A DNA stretch of 64,000 bases from Paenibacillus glucanolyticus NBRC 15330 (lineage in GTDB: Bacteria > Bacillota > Bacilli > Paenibacillales > Paenibacillaceae): positions 142,026-206,025 of the forward strand of contig NZ_BIMC01000010.1 of the NCBI RefSeq assembly GCF_004000885.1, read 5' to 3'. Position 1 is the first letter of the stretch; each line of letters starts with the position of its first letter. A program made the translations under genes and the position numbers. Below the pieces are notes generated by a model. It was not told the DNA's origin. It saw only the letters and a program-made list of their open reading frames with translations, and searched no databases. Below, in pieces: positions 17,111-24,789 of this stretch.

Positions 17111-17958
17111 TCATGATGGAACCAGGTTGAATTCATATCCCTTATAAGCAAATTCTATTTGAAAACCGATGCGACGTGCAATCCCGTTTGAAGGCAAGTT
17201 CCCTTCCGAGCAATCCCAATAAGGGATGAAACCATGTCTCAAACAATGCTCTACCATAGCATAAACCGCGCATTGTGCAAGCTTGTTCCCTCGATGTGAT
17301 TCCATGGTCTTGATATCAAGGGCGTGTATATTCCGATATCTGAAACCGGTCATACACAAGCTTACGACCTGCCCATGATAAAGTACACAGAAACCCAGGC
17401 CGTTTTCCAAAAAATCTTCCTGGCTCTGCCAAAACTCCCCGATGGTTGCCTCAATCATCTCAAGATGCTGCATTGGATGATTCCGGAGCAATTCCATAGT
17501 CACTTGCTGAACCTCATAGTCCGCACCGAGCTCAGGTCTACGAATGGAACGAAAGTCCGCAGGATTCAGATTATACACATATTGATTCCAGTCTCCGCCA
17601 GCTGACGATCCGCAAAAAGCTCTTCTTGAAAAACCCGATACCAGCTCAAATGGTCACCGAGACATTCAAACCACTCGACACCGAGTTCTACGGCTTGGGG
17701 TGTAATGATGGTATCGATAAAAGCCCGAATTTCGTAATTGAATGCCGGATTTCCGGAATCCCCGACAAAATGAAAACCGTCTAAATTACCCTGCCATATC
17801 ATGCCTGACCGTGGATGATCCACGTCATCAACGAATACCCTCCCAGGATTCATGCCTGCTATGATGGCCTTACTCTCTAAGTTCATCCCCCGATTCACCA
17901 GATTTCGGCATCGATGAAACTGTGCTGGTTCAAGTTCATGTATAAGCAATTGGATCAC
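17111..17958 (-). pseudogene. Frameshifted GNAT acetyltransferase
   Basis: Two minus-strand frames make up one protein of about 280 residues. The first (17958-17566) begins MIQLLIHELEPAQFHRCRNL and ends ELFADRQLAETGI. The second (17578-17111) begins in mid-domain and carries the GNAT motifs (ALDIKTMESHRGNKLAQ, then IPYWDCSEGNLPSNGIARRIGF). The second frame is open upstream as GGDWNQYVYNL, the expected continuation, so a one-base shift near 17585-17605 separates them. It could be real decay or a sequencing error. The GTG start at 17958 has no good ribosome binding site. Confidence 0.75.
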
Positions 17959-18069
17959 AATTCAAGGGAACAAACAGCTTTATTAAAAATCAGATGAACA
18001 ATCTTCGGAATACGGCATGCTGTTTGCATCAACTGCATCCATCCTCTTGTTCTTCATCATCCGAGCGAA

Positions 18070-19719
18070 TCACAACCTCGCAATCGATCTTCCGGCCTGT
18101 CTGCCCGTAAAGAGACAGCCTCCGAGGAAAGTTCCCTCCAGCGCCCGGTATCCGTGCAAGCCTCCCCCTCCGAATCCCGCCGCTTCTCCGACCGCATAAA
18201 GCCCTGGCACAGGCTTGCCGGAGGCGTTCAACACTCGACCGGATAAATCCGTTTGCAGTCCGCCTAAGGTTTTGCGGCTTAGAATGTTCAGACGCACCGC
18301 AATCAACGGACCGTTGGCAGGATCCAGAAATTTGTGAGGCTTGGCAACGCGGATCAGACGATCCCCTATGTAGTTCCTTGCTCCCCGCAGGGCTGTAATC
18401 TGCAAATCCTTTGTGAATTTGTTGTCCATCTCCCGATCTCGCGCAAGAACCTGTCTCTCCATATCTGCCAATTGAATGAGTCCGTGACCCGTAAGCTCGT
18501 TCATCTTGCTTACAAGCTCAGGCAACGTTCCCGCTTGGACAAAATCCTCTCCCCGATCCAGGAAGGCCTGCACCGGACCCGGCGTACCGGCACCTGCTCT
18601 TCCCAACACTTGACGTATGCTCTTCCCCGTCAAATCGGGATTCTGCTCTGAGCCGGACAGCGCGAATTCTTTCTCAATCACTTTTCGGGTTAAGATGAAC
18701 CAGGAGTAATCATATCCTGTATCCTGGATCGCTTTGAGCGTTCCCAGTGTATCAAAGCCCGGAAAATTCGGTGCCGGGAACCGCTGCCCCCTTGCATCCA
18801 GCCAGAGAGATGAAGGGCCCGGCAAGATCCGAATTCCGTGCATCGGCCAGACTGGATCCCAATTCTGGATCCCTTCCGTGTAATGCCACATCCGATCCCG
18901 GTTGACCATCCGGCCACCTGCTTGCTCGGCGATTCCCAGCATGCGTCCGTCAACATAAGCCGGGACACCGGAGAGCATATTTTGAGGTGCTTTCCCAAGC
19001 CGTGACGGCCATAATTGTCTGATCAACGCATGGTTGGCCCCGATTCCTCCACTGGATACAACAACGGCCTCTGCATAACACTCGTATTCACCAATTACAT
19101 CCCGCGAGCTTTTTTCGCCACGCAACACCGGGCTTGGGGCTAACACCGAGCCTTTGACACCCATCACCGCTCCATCATGCGTCATAAGCTCATCCACCTG
19201 ATGCCGGGGCCGATATTCAACCAGTCCTGAGCTTATAGCCTCTCGAACCCTGAACTCAAAAGGCTTGACAATTCCCGGACCGGTCCCCCACACAATATGA
19301 AAACGGGGAACGGAGTTGCCGTGTCCCTCTGCCAAATATCCCCCGCGCTCTGCCCATCCTACAACCGGAAAGAATCGTACGCCCAGTGAGTGAAGCCATG
19401 CCCGCTTCTCACCTGCCGCAAAGTGAACATAAGCCTCCGCCCACCTTCGACCCCATAGATCTTCGTCTTCATCCCGATCAAAGCCAGCGGAACCAACCCA
19501 ATCCTGCCATGCAAGGTCGCGGGAATCCTTGATTCCCAATCTTCGCTGTTCTGGTGAATCAACGAGAAATAGTCCGCCAAAAGACCACCAGGCCTGCCCG
19601 CCAATGAAGCTTTCCGGCTCCTGATCAAGCAGCAGCACTTTCTTCCCGGCCTCAGCCATCTCCGCGGTTGCTACCAGACCGGATAGACCGGCTCCCACCA
19701 CAATCACGTCATATTTCAT
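18070..19719 (-). CDS. FAD-binding dehydrogenase (KsdD/fumarate-reductase-like flavoprotein)
   Basis: A 549-residue flavoprotein. The N-terminal FAD motif is VGAGLSGLVATAEMAEAGKKV, and the C-terminal part has TLGGLQTDLSGRVL...PVPGLYAVGEAAGFGGGGLHGYRALEG, as in the FAD-binding dehydrogenases related to 3-ketosteroid dehydrogenase and fumarate reductase. The electron acceptor and substrate are unknown. ATG 19719 is preceded by a G-rich stretch instead of a clean AGGAGG. No partner subunits lie nearby, so it is probably a free-standing enzyme. Confidence 0.87.
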   Translation of the reverse strand: MKYDVIVVGAGLSGLVATAEMAEAGKKVLLLDQEPESFIGGQAWWSFGGLFLVDSPEQRRLGIKDSRDLAWQDWVGSAGFDRDEDEDLWGRRWAEAYVHFAAGEKRAWLHSLGVRFFPVVGWAERGGYLAEGHGNSVPRFHIVWGTGPGIVKPFEFRVREAISSGLVEYRPRHQVDELMTHDGAVMGVKGSVLAPSPVLRGEKSSRDVIGEYECYAEAVVVSSGGIGANHALIRQLWPSRLGKAPQNMLSGVPAYVDGRMLGIAEQAGGRMVNRDRMWHYTEGIQNWDPVWPMHGIRILPGPSSLWLDARGQRFPAPNFPGFDTLGTLKAIQDTGYDYSWFILTRKVIEKEFALSGSEQNPDLTGKSIRQVLGRAGAGTPGPVQAFLDRGEDFVQAGTLPELVSKMNELTGHGLIQLADMERQVLARDREMDNKFTKDLQITALRGARNYIGDRLIRVAKPHKFLDPANGPLIAVRLNILSRKTLGGLQTDLSGRVLNASGKPVPGLYAVGEAAGFGGGGLHGYRALEGTFLGGCLFTGRQAGRSIARL

Positions 19720-19864
19720 GCATGCCCCCGTTCTTCAGCTTAAGCTGACTAATTCAAGTCATGTAGAAATCATATTCGTCGGTGCGTAAACGTTTTCCTG
19801 TAACAGAACCAAATAGTTTGCCAAGCCAAAACAGCTTGCTATGTAAGCCCGTACAATAACAAAA

Positions 19865-19896
19865 GAAACCCACACCGAGCAGCCGGTGTGGGTTTC
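19865..19896 (-). terminator. Terminator of the YjcZ-type gene
   Basis: GAAACCCACACCG pairs with its complement around a five-base loop and is followed by TTTT on the minus strand, 13 bases past the stop at 19909. Confidence 0.9.
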
Positions 19897-19908
19897 CGTA
19901 TTCAATTA

Positions 19909-20037
19909 TTAAACGCCGAATCCGAATCCGAATGCAGATACAATGATTACCAAGAGAATAAAGAGAACCAGTACTGCACCAACGGATCCGTAACCTCCGC
20001 CGTAACCGCCAACTCCATATCCAGCAACTTCACCCAT
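19909..20037 (-). CDS. YjcZ-family small spore protein
   Basis: A 42-residue peptide with a glycine/tyrosine-rich N-terminus (MGEVAGYGVGGYGGGYG) and one hydrophobic segment (AVLVLFILLVIIVSAFGFGFGV). This is the hallmark of the YjcZ/SscA sporulation peptides of Bacillus and relatives, several copies of which are usual per genome. An excellent ribosome binding site AAAGGAGG lies eight bases before the ATG and a terminator follows. It is probably expressed in the mother cell and linked to the spore coat; that role comes from family knowledge. Confidence 0.9.
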   Translation of the reverse strand: MGEVAGYGVGGYGGGYGSVGAVLVLFILLVIIVSAFGFGFGV

Positions 20038-20169
20038 TTGTCTAACCTCCTTTATTTTTCCGAACACCATATCCTATGCTCAATAATTCAAAGAGACTAG
20101 ACTCTCGAGAAAAAAATAAAGCAAACGGGCGTTTGGAAGCGGCAGGAAATCCGATGTCATGAAAAAACC

Positions 20170-20964
20170 TTAATCCGCCAGCATTTTCTTCGCGAAACTG
20201 AGTACGTCCGACTTGGCGCTTTCTGCCCAGATGGTGTAGCGAATCTGACTTTCCTCATCTACCCAATCCAAATGATCTCTCCCTTTGGAGTCATCTGTAT
20301 ACACGCACTCCACTCCGTTGATGACGATGGTCTCTGTTTTCTCGTTTGGCTTCTCAGCCGGTACAGGAGTTCCGTTCATTGGCGGAGCCGGATGAATATA
20401 ATTTGCAATGACATCCAATTTCACGCTGCCTTTCTCATAATTGAGAACAACTGCTGTTGCTTCATTCACGTCAGGTATTGCTTGGGTGTATAACGTTTTA
20501 TTTCCTTTCGCGGCCTCTGCTTTCAGTTCCTTCTCTAACTTTTTATAGAGGTCGGATGTTTTTTCCGGGCTCTTTAAGTATAGAACGGCATTTTGAAAGA
20601 CATAGCCCTTGGGCAATACATTCGGTTTTGTCAGCGCGGGGGCGTCCATGGCCTTCGCCTTCTTCAAGTAATCAGAATACGTATCGTAAACAAAACCCTT
20701 GCTTGCAAAGTAAATTTGATCCAATGGATTATATTCTTTGTCGGCAGCATAGTATGCAACCATCTGTCCCGGCTTAAGTCCTTTGGTCAGCTCATAAATT
20801 TGATCATCGAGCGAAGACGTCAACTTCTCTGATTTCACGGAAGAGGCTGCTGCAGGCTTGATCTTGGTCTGCGGTACCGTTGTGCTTGCTGCATAAGCAT
20901 TAGCGGATCCGATCATCATCGTAGCGGCGAGAAATAAGGCAACTTTCATCTTGTTTTTCATCAT
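20170..20964 (-). CDS. Secreted protein, paralogue of the neighbouring DUF4367 protein
   Basis: A 264-residue protein with a signal peptide (MKVALFLAATMMIGSANAYAAS). The body shares layout and phrases with the anti-sigma protein encoded at 21078: LKPGQMVAYYAADK versus LKPGEQAVYYIKDR, and NVLPKGYVFQNAVLYL versus EYVPAGYFFDRGQIQI. It lacks the sigma-binding N-terminus. Its promoter region carries TGTCCC-N18-GTTATA, the same as the sigma gene at 22585, so it is likely a target of that sigma factor. It may be a secreted sensor or decoy; function unknown. Confidence 0.75.
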   Translation of the reverse strand: MMKNKMKVALFLAATMMIGSANAYAASTTVPQTKIKPAAASSVKSEKLTSSLDDQIYELTKGLKPGQMVAYYAADKEYNPLDQIYFASKGFVYDTYSDYLKKAKAMDAPALTKPNVLPKGYVFQNAVLYLKSPEKTSDLYKKLEKELKAEAAKGNKTLYTQAIPDVNEATAVVLNYEKGSVKLDVIANYIHPAPPMNGTPVPAEKPNEKTETIVINGVECVYTDDSKGRDHLDWVDEESQIRYTIWAESAKSDVLSFAKKMLAD

Positions 20965-21021
20965 GGTACAATTCGTGCTCCTTTCGGCGGCTAGGCCTTC
21001 TAAGTTTTTAAATACATTTCG

Positions 21022-21051
21022 TATAACGCCCAGCCGCGAATAAAAGGGACA
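21022..21051 (-). promoter_or_regulatory. ECF-type promoter of the secreted paralogue
   Basis: On the minus strand TGTCCC (21051-21046), 18 bases, GTTATA (21027-21022), 58 bases before the start at 20964. The same elements and spacing occur at 22624-22653. Confidence 0.6.
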
Positions 21052-21077
21052 TTTTGTTAAAAAATCAGGGGGATTCT

Positions 21078-22043
21078 TTATTCCGGCAGGAGACCGGCGG
21101 CAATTTTCGCAAAATCATCGTTGGACAGCGGATCCTTCGGGTCGTCCGTAATCACATACATCACTTCTTCATTGTCGCTGAGCCATGTTAACTTACGGTT
21201 CGCGGAAACAGAGTTGGAGGACAGGATCATTTCTTTTCCATTCACCGTTAGTTTTACAGCTTGCTCTGTAGGAACACCCGCCTTTGAGCCCTTTTCTCGG
21301 GCAAATGCGATGAAAATAATCCGGCTTTCGTCTTTTCGGTATTCCATCACCGTAGACGCAATCTTCGACCAAGAGACCCTTTTATAAAACAGCCCCTGTT
21401 CTTCATCAGACTTTGCAGCCTGCTCCTTGAGTTCATTCAGAAGGCTCTCATACTCTGGCGTGCCCCATACAGGTTCGTTCCTAATTTGGATTTGCCCCCG
21501 GTCAAAGAAGTACCCTGCCGGGACATATTCCGGTTCTTGTAACACGGGAGCCCCCTTCTCCTTGATTTCTTTGGCCAGATCGTTATAATTCGGATGCTGA
21601 ATCGTTTTGTAAAAATAGTTCAGAGGATATTTTTTGGCGGATGAAGTCATGTGCCTGTCCTTGATATAATACACGGCCTGTTCTCCCGGCTTTAACCTCT
21701 TGCTCAGTTCTTCTTCCGTTTCCCTTTCACGTTTGGCGTTATATTCCGATTCGGTGTATTTCCATGGCTTCATGGTAGTCAGTATGATTTCGCCTTCCTT
21801 GTTTTTGATCTGTATGAAGTATTGACTGGCGTAGACACTCATCGACGAAAGAATCAATATGGCAGACAGTGAGGCCATCATGATGTATTTCCTCCGATTA
21901 CGGAATCCCCTTCCCTGTTTCTTCTGATGAATTTGACGAACCTGGCGCATGATGGCAGGGGTTACGTCAACCTCATCCTCTACCGATTGCAATTCCAAAC
22001 TTCTCAGCATTCGATCTTGGTCCGACTGTCCGTAATCTCGCAT
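21078..22043 (-). CDS. DUF4367-type membrane protein, putative anti-sigma factor
   Basis: A 321-residue protein: a ~55-residue cytoplasmic N-terminus, one membrane segment (YIMMASLSAILILSSMSVYAS), and an extracytoplasmic domain with the EYVPAGYFFD and KLTWLSDNEEVMYVITDD blocks of DUF4367 proteins. It overlaps the upstream ECF sigma gene by 40 bases, implying translational coupling and an anti-sigma role. The signal it senses is unknown. Confidence 0.82.
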   Translation of the reverse strand: MRDYGQSDQDRMLRSLELQSVEDEVDVTPAIMRQVRQIHQKKQGRGFRNRRKYIMMASLSAILILSSMSVYASQYFIQIKNKEGEIILTTMKPWKYTESEYNAKRERETEEELSKRLKPGEQAVYYIKDRHMTSSAKKYPLNYFYKTIQHPNYNDLAKEIKEKGAPVLQEPEYVPAGYFFDRGQIQIRNEPVWGTPEYESLLNELKEQAAKSDEEQGLFYKRVSWSKIASTVMEYRKDESRIIFIAFAREKGSKAGVPTEQAVKLTVNGKEMILSSNSVSANRKLTWLSDNEEVMYVITDDPKDPLSNDDFAKIAAGLLPE

Positions 22044-22585
22044 AACTCCGTGCCCCCCTTCTCCTCCATCAATTTGATGACTTTCTGTTTCATGCGTGCA
22101 TATTTTTTCTTCACTGCACTAAGATTCTTATCCAGAATCTGAGCGATCTCTGAGAACGGTTTATCTTCAAACACCCGCAGCACCAGCAAATTCCGTTCTT
22201 CAACCGACAGCTTGCTCATAGCATACTCCAGCGGTTCGCTGAACCATCGGCGCTCCAACGTTTGCTCCACGCTATCAGCATGCCCTGCCGGTTTCATAAG
22301 CCGACTTACCCGTAAACGCACGCGTCGCTTGCGAATCAGGTTGAGGCAATGATGATAGGCAATTTTGTACAACCATGACGAGAACGATACCTTGGCTTCA
22401 TAAAGATGAAGCTTGGTGAAAGCCTTGATGAATATATCCTGGACGGCATCCTGCGCATCCTGTTTGCAGCCAAGCATTCGGCAGCAGTATATGTAGATCT
22501 GTTTTTTATACGTTTCGACGATAGGCTCAAAGCAATCTACCTCACCGGCCTTAACGCGTCTCACACACTCCTCGATGTAATCCAA
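22004..22585 (-). CDS. ECF RNA polymerase sigma factor
   Basis: A 193-residue sigma factor. Region 2 contains CKQDAQDAVQDIFIKAFTKLHLYEAKVSFSSWLYKIAYHHCLNLI (read in parts); region 4 is LSVEERNLLVLRVFEDKPFSEIAQILDKN with a helix-turn-helix. The start is TTG 22585; the Shine-Dalgarno region is weak (GGGGGTG 12 bases upstream). It is closely related in layout to the 7094-7687 sigma factor. Its own promoter matches that of the secreted gene at 20964, suggesting autoregulation of a small regulon. Confidence 0.9.
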   Translation of the reverse strand: MDYIEECVRRVKAGEVDCFEPIVETYKKQIYIYCCRMLGCKQDAQDAVQDIFIKAFTKLHLYEAKVSFSSWLYKIAYHHCLNLIRKRRVRLRVSRLMKPAGHADSVEQTLERRWFSEPLEYAMSKLSVEERNLLVLRVFEDKPFSEIAQILDKNLSAVKKKYARMKQKVIKLMEEKGGTELCEITDSRTKIEC

Positions 22586-22623
22586 TTCGAAGCCGCACCC
22601 CCGCGTACACCATATTTACGTTA

Positions 22624-22653
22624 TATAACACCCCTCTTGCCGAAAAAGGGACA
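22624..22653 (-). promoter_or_regulatory. ECF-type promoter of the sigma/anti-sigma operon
   Basis: TGTCCC (22653-22648), 18 bases, GTTATA (22629-22624) on the minus strand, 39 bases before the TTG start. Confidence 0.6.
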
Positions 22654-22664
22654 TCTGCAATCAA

Positions 22665-22704
22665 AAAATAAAAAAACAATCCATACCTTAAGTATGAATT
22701 GTTT
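22665..22704 (-). terminator. Terminator of the 24614-22784 operon
   Basis: CAATTCATACTT and AAGGTATGGATTG form a stem followed on the minus strand by T-rich sequence. It separates the third ECF operon from the second. Confidence 0.8.
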
Positions 22705-22783
22705 TCATATAATGTCGATATTTTCTTTTTAATCGGAAATGCCCGCCAGCGGCCAGGCCCCCGGTCCCTTTTTCAAGGTACAA

Positions 22784-23281
22784 TCAACTCCGTGAAAAGA
22801 GCTTCTTGCGTGCGAGCACCAGTCCACCAGTCACGATGACCACCGCTGCGCCGATCCAGATCCACAGATTCATGCCCGCTTCCTCCGCTGCGACCACGTT
22901 GGCTTCGACCGTATTCGCTCCATAGAGAATCGCTTGCTCTCCTTCCACCACTTGAACTTGATCACGTCCAAATTTCTCGTAGAGGAAGTTCGCATGCTCT
23001 TCATTGTAAGGCGTAATGCCAACTTCCACCTTATCTCCTGCTACAACCGTGTGGGTTACAGTAAAGCCCTCCCGTGAAAGCTCCTCTTGGCCTGCTCCGG
23101 CAACATAATCATCGATTTCCGCTTGTTTATCATCCAGGCTCTCATCTGCGGCGGATACGATATGCATGGACGCGGACATCACGCCATTCGGCGCAGCCGC
23201 AGCATTGCCTGCCCCTGCCATGAGCAAGACACACCCCAGCATCATGAGCTTAACCCATTGTTTTATATTATCCTTATTCAT
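22784..23281 (-). CDS. Secreted, C-terminally membrane-anchored protein
   Basis: A 165-residue unrecognised protein with a signal peptide (KLMMLGCVLLMAGAGNAAAA), an acidic extracytoplasmic domain, and a C-terminal hydrophobic segment with a basic tail (LWIWIGAAVVIVTGGLVLARKKLFSRS). The tail resembles a sortase-type anchor but no LPXTG motif is present, so simple membrane anchoring is more likely. GGAGG lies nine bases before the ATG. It is third in the operon after an ECF sigma factor and its probable anti-sigma factor, so it is likely part of that envelope response. Confidence 0.7.
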   Translation of the reverse strand: MNKDNIKQWVKLMMLGCVLLMAGAGNAAAAPNGVMSASMHIVSAADESLDDKQAEIDDYVAGAGQEELSREGFTVTHTVVAGDKVEVGITPYNEEHANFLYEKFGRDQVQVVEGEQAILYGANTVEANVVAAEEAGMNLWIWIGAAVVIVTGGLVLARKKLFSRS

Positions 23282-23298
23282 TTTTCACTACCTCCTGA

Positions 23299-24066
23299 TT
23301 ATCTCTGGTTTATGTGCTTAACAGGCTCCATGGATCGTGCAATGCGAAGAGCTTCCTCAGCGCTCACAAGCCCTGATATCATGAAATGAATATCATCCGT
23401 GTACCAGTGAAGCTCAACATTCGGTGTGGTTAATCCGTCATCCTGCAAAGGTTCACCTGCGATCAGGTAACCAGCGGCACCGTTCACATCGACGGTTTCA
23501 TCGAAATGCTGCGGCATGCTTGAATTCGCGCTTTTGTCAGCAAATAAACCGAAGGAACGCTCGCCTGCTGTATAACTGAATACGGCCGCTCTTGCCGCTT
23601 CATTCGGTCCCGTCACTGAAATTTGCTGAAGGGAGTAACCCTCCGGAAGATAGGACGGGACGCGGAGCTTGTCGCCAAATGCCTGGCCCGCCTCTTCATA
23701 ACTGCCAAGGATTCGTGGCTCGTTATTGTAGTTAACTGGCGGATCATCGATTGGAGGGTCAGGGTCCATTAGGGTTACAGGCGGTTCCTGATCTAATGGA
23801 GGTGATCCCGGAGAATTGGAGAAATCGGGCTCAGCAAGGAACAGAAATAGTCCGATGAATATCGCGGCCACTGTTGTTCCGGCGAACCACCGAAGACTTC
23901 TCATTCTCGTTCTACGCACCGGGCTCTCCTCCTGCAGGTTCGCTTCATGCTGGATACGCTGCTTCACCTTTTCGCACATATGCGAATCAAAGTGAAGGTT
24001 GCTGAACAGCATTTCATCCGCTTCGCTTTTCACAAAGTCTCGAAGTTTGTCTTCCTGAGATGTCAT
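23299..24066 (-). CDS. DUF4367-type putative anti-sigma factor
   Basis: A 255-residue protein with a ~60-residue cytoplasmic N-terminus, a membrane segment (WFAGTTVAAIFIGLFLFLA), a proline/aspartate-rich linker (residues ~80-115), and a C-terminal DUF4367-like domain (VPSYLPEGYSLQQISV, then VELHWYTDDIHFMISG). Its ATG overlaps the stop of the sigma gene (ATGA), the tight coupling expected for sigma/anti-sigma pairs. The sensed signal is unknown. Confidence 0.85.
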   Translation of the reverse strand: MTSQEDKLRDFVKSEADEMLFSNLHFDSHMCEKVKQRIQHEANLQEESPVRRTRMRSLRWFAGTTVAAIFIGLFLFLAEPDFSNSPGSPPLDQEPPVTLMDPDPPIDDPPVNYNNEPRILGSYEEAGQAFGDKLRVPSYLPEGYSLQQISVTGPNEAARAAVFSYTAGERSFGLFADKSANSSMPQHFDETVDVNGAAGYLIAGEPLQDDGLTTPNVELHWYTDDIHFMISGLVSAEEALRIARSMEPVKHINQR

Positions 24067-24614
24067 AACGCGAGTCCCTCCCTTGCCAGGTATTCGCCCA
24101 GAAGCGCCCTTGCCCGGTGAAGCCTTCCGCGAACGGTTCCTTCCGGTGCGCCGGTTGCTTCAGCGATATCACGGGTTCCCAAATCCAGGTAGTAATACAA
24201 GTAGATAACCTCATGATAATGAACCGGCAGTGCAGCAATAAATTTAAGAATGGTTGTTTGATCCAAGCGTTCTAAAGCCTCCTCCTCCACGCTGCGGAGA
24301 ACGGAATTCTCCATTAGCAGCGGATCTGTTGGCTGCTCTTTCATCATTTTCAATCCCTGTTTATCCCGGCATGCATGGATTGCAATCTTGGTGAGCCACG
24401 TCTTCACGCTGCTATCTCCCCGAAACGATGTCCAGTGGCGAAAAGCTCGCAGGAATACCTCCTGGCTGACGTCCTCTGCTAAATGTCGATCGCCCAAATA
24501 GAAGTAGGCTGTACGCAGTATGGAGGTGCCATACTCGGTCATGAATTGCTCCAGTGCCAGGGAGGGCTCAGACGGGTATCTGGATTTGTCGTTAGGGCCG
24601 GCCGGCCTTGCCAT
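24063..24614 (-). CDS. ECF RNA polymerase sigma factor
   Basis: A 183-residue sigma factor with region 2 (RHLAEDVSQEVFLRAFRHWTSF, then SVKTWLTKIAIHACRD) and region 4 (PVHYHEVIYLYYYLDLGTRDIAEATGAPEGTVRGRLHRAR read in parts). The ATG at 24614 is preceded by GGAGGTGG; the frame is open to 24830 but overlaps the upstream terminator. It is first in a three-gene operon with the anti-sigma gene and a secreted protein. It is of the SigM/SigV-like class by appearance, unlike the other two ECF factors here. Confidence 0.9.
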   Translation of the reverse strand: MARPAGPNDKSRYPSEPSLALEQFMTEYGTSILRTAYFYLGDRHLAEDVSQEVFLRAFRHWTSFRGDSSVKTWLTKIAIHACRDKQGLKMMKEQPTDPLLMENSVLRSVEEEALERLDQTTILKFIAALPVHYHEVIYLYYYLDLGTRDIAEATGAPEGTVRGRLHRARALLGEYLAREGLAL

Positions 24615-24635
24615 CTGTTGACCACCTCCATACCC

Positions 24636-24666
24636 TATAGACGGGGTAACTCTCGATTCCGCTACA
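24636..24666 (-). promoter_or_regulatory. Candidate ECF promoter (TGTAGC-N17-CGTCTA)
   Basis: On the minus strand TGTAGC (24666-24661), 17 bases, CGTCTATA (24643-24636). It resembles SigM/SigX-class promoters, so autoregulation is plausible. The transcript would begin almost at the ribosome binding site, which lowers confidence. Confidence 0.4.
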
Positions 24667-24700
24667 TGAATTCTGAAAAAAAGAAAATAAAAACGGTCGA

Positions 24701-24732
24701 AAAAAAGGCCAGCCAGTAGATTCTGGCTGACC
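24701..24732 (-). terminator. Terminator of the MFS gene
   Basis: GGTCAGCCAG and CTGGCTGGCC form a stem followed by seven T residues on the minus strand, about 60 bases past the stop at 24790. Confidence 0.88.
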
Positions 24733-24789
24733 CGATCATACGAATAAGCCTGATTCATCAGGCTTTTAAATAACGGACCCCATATGTCA

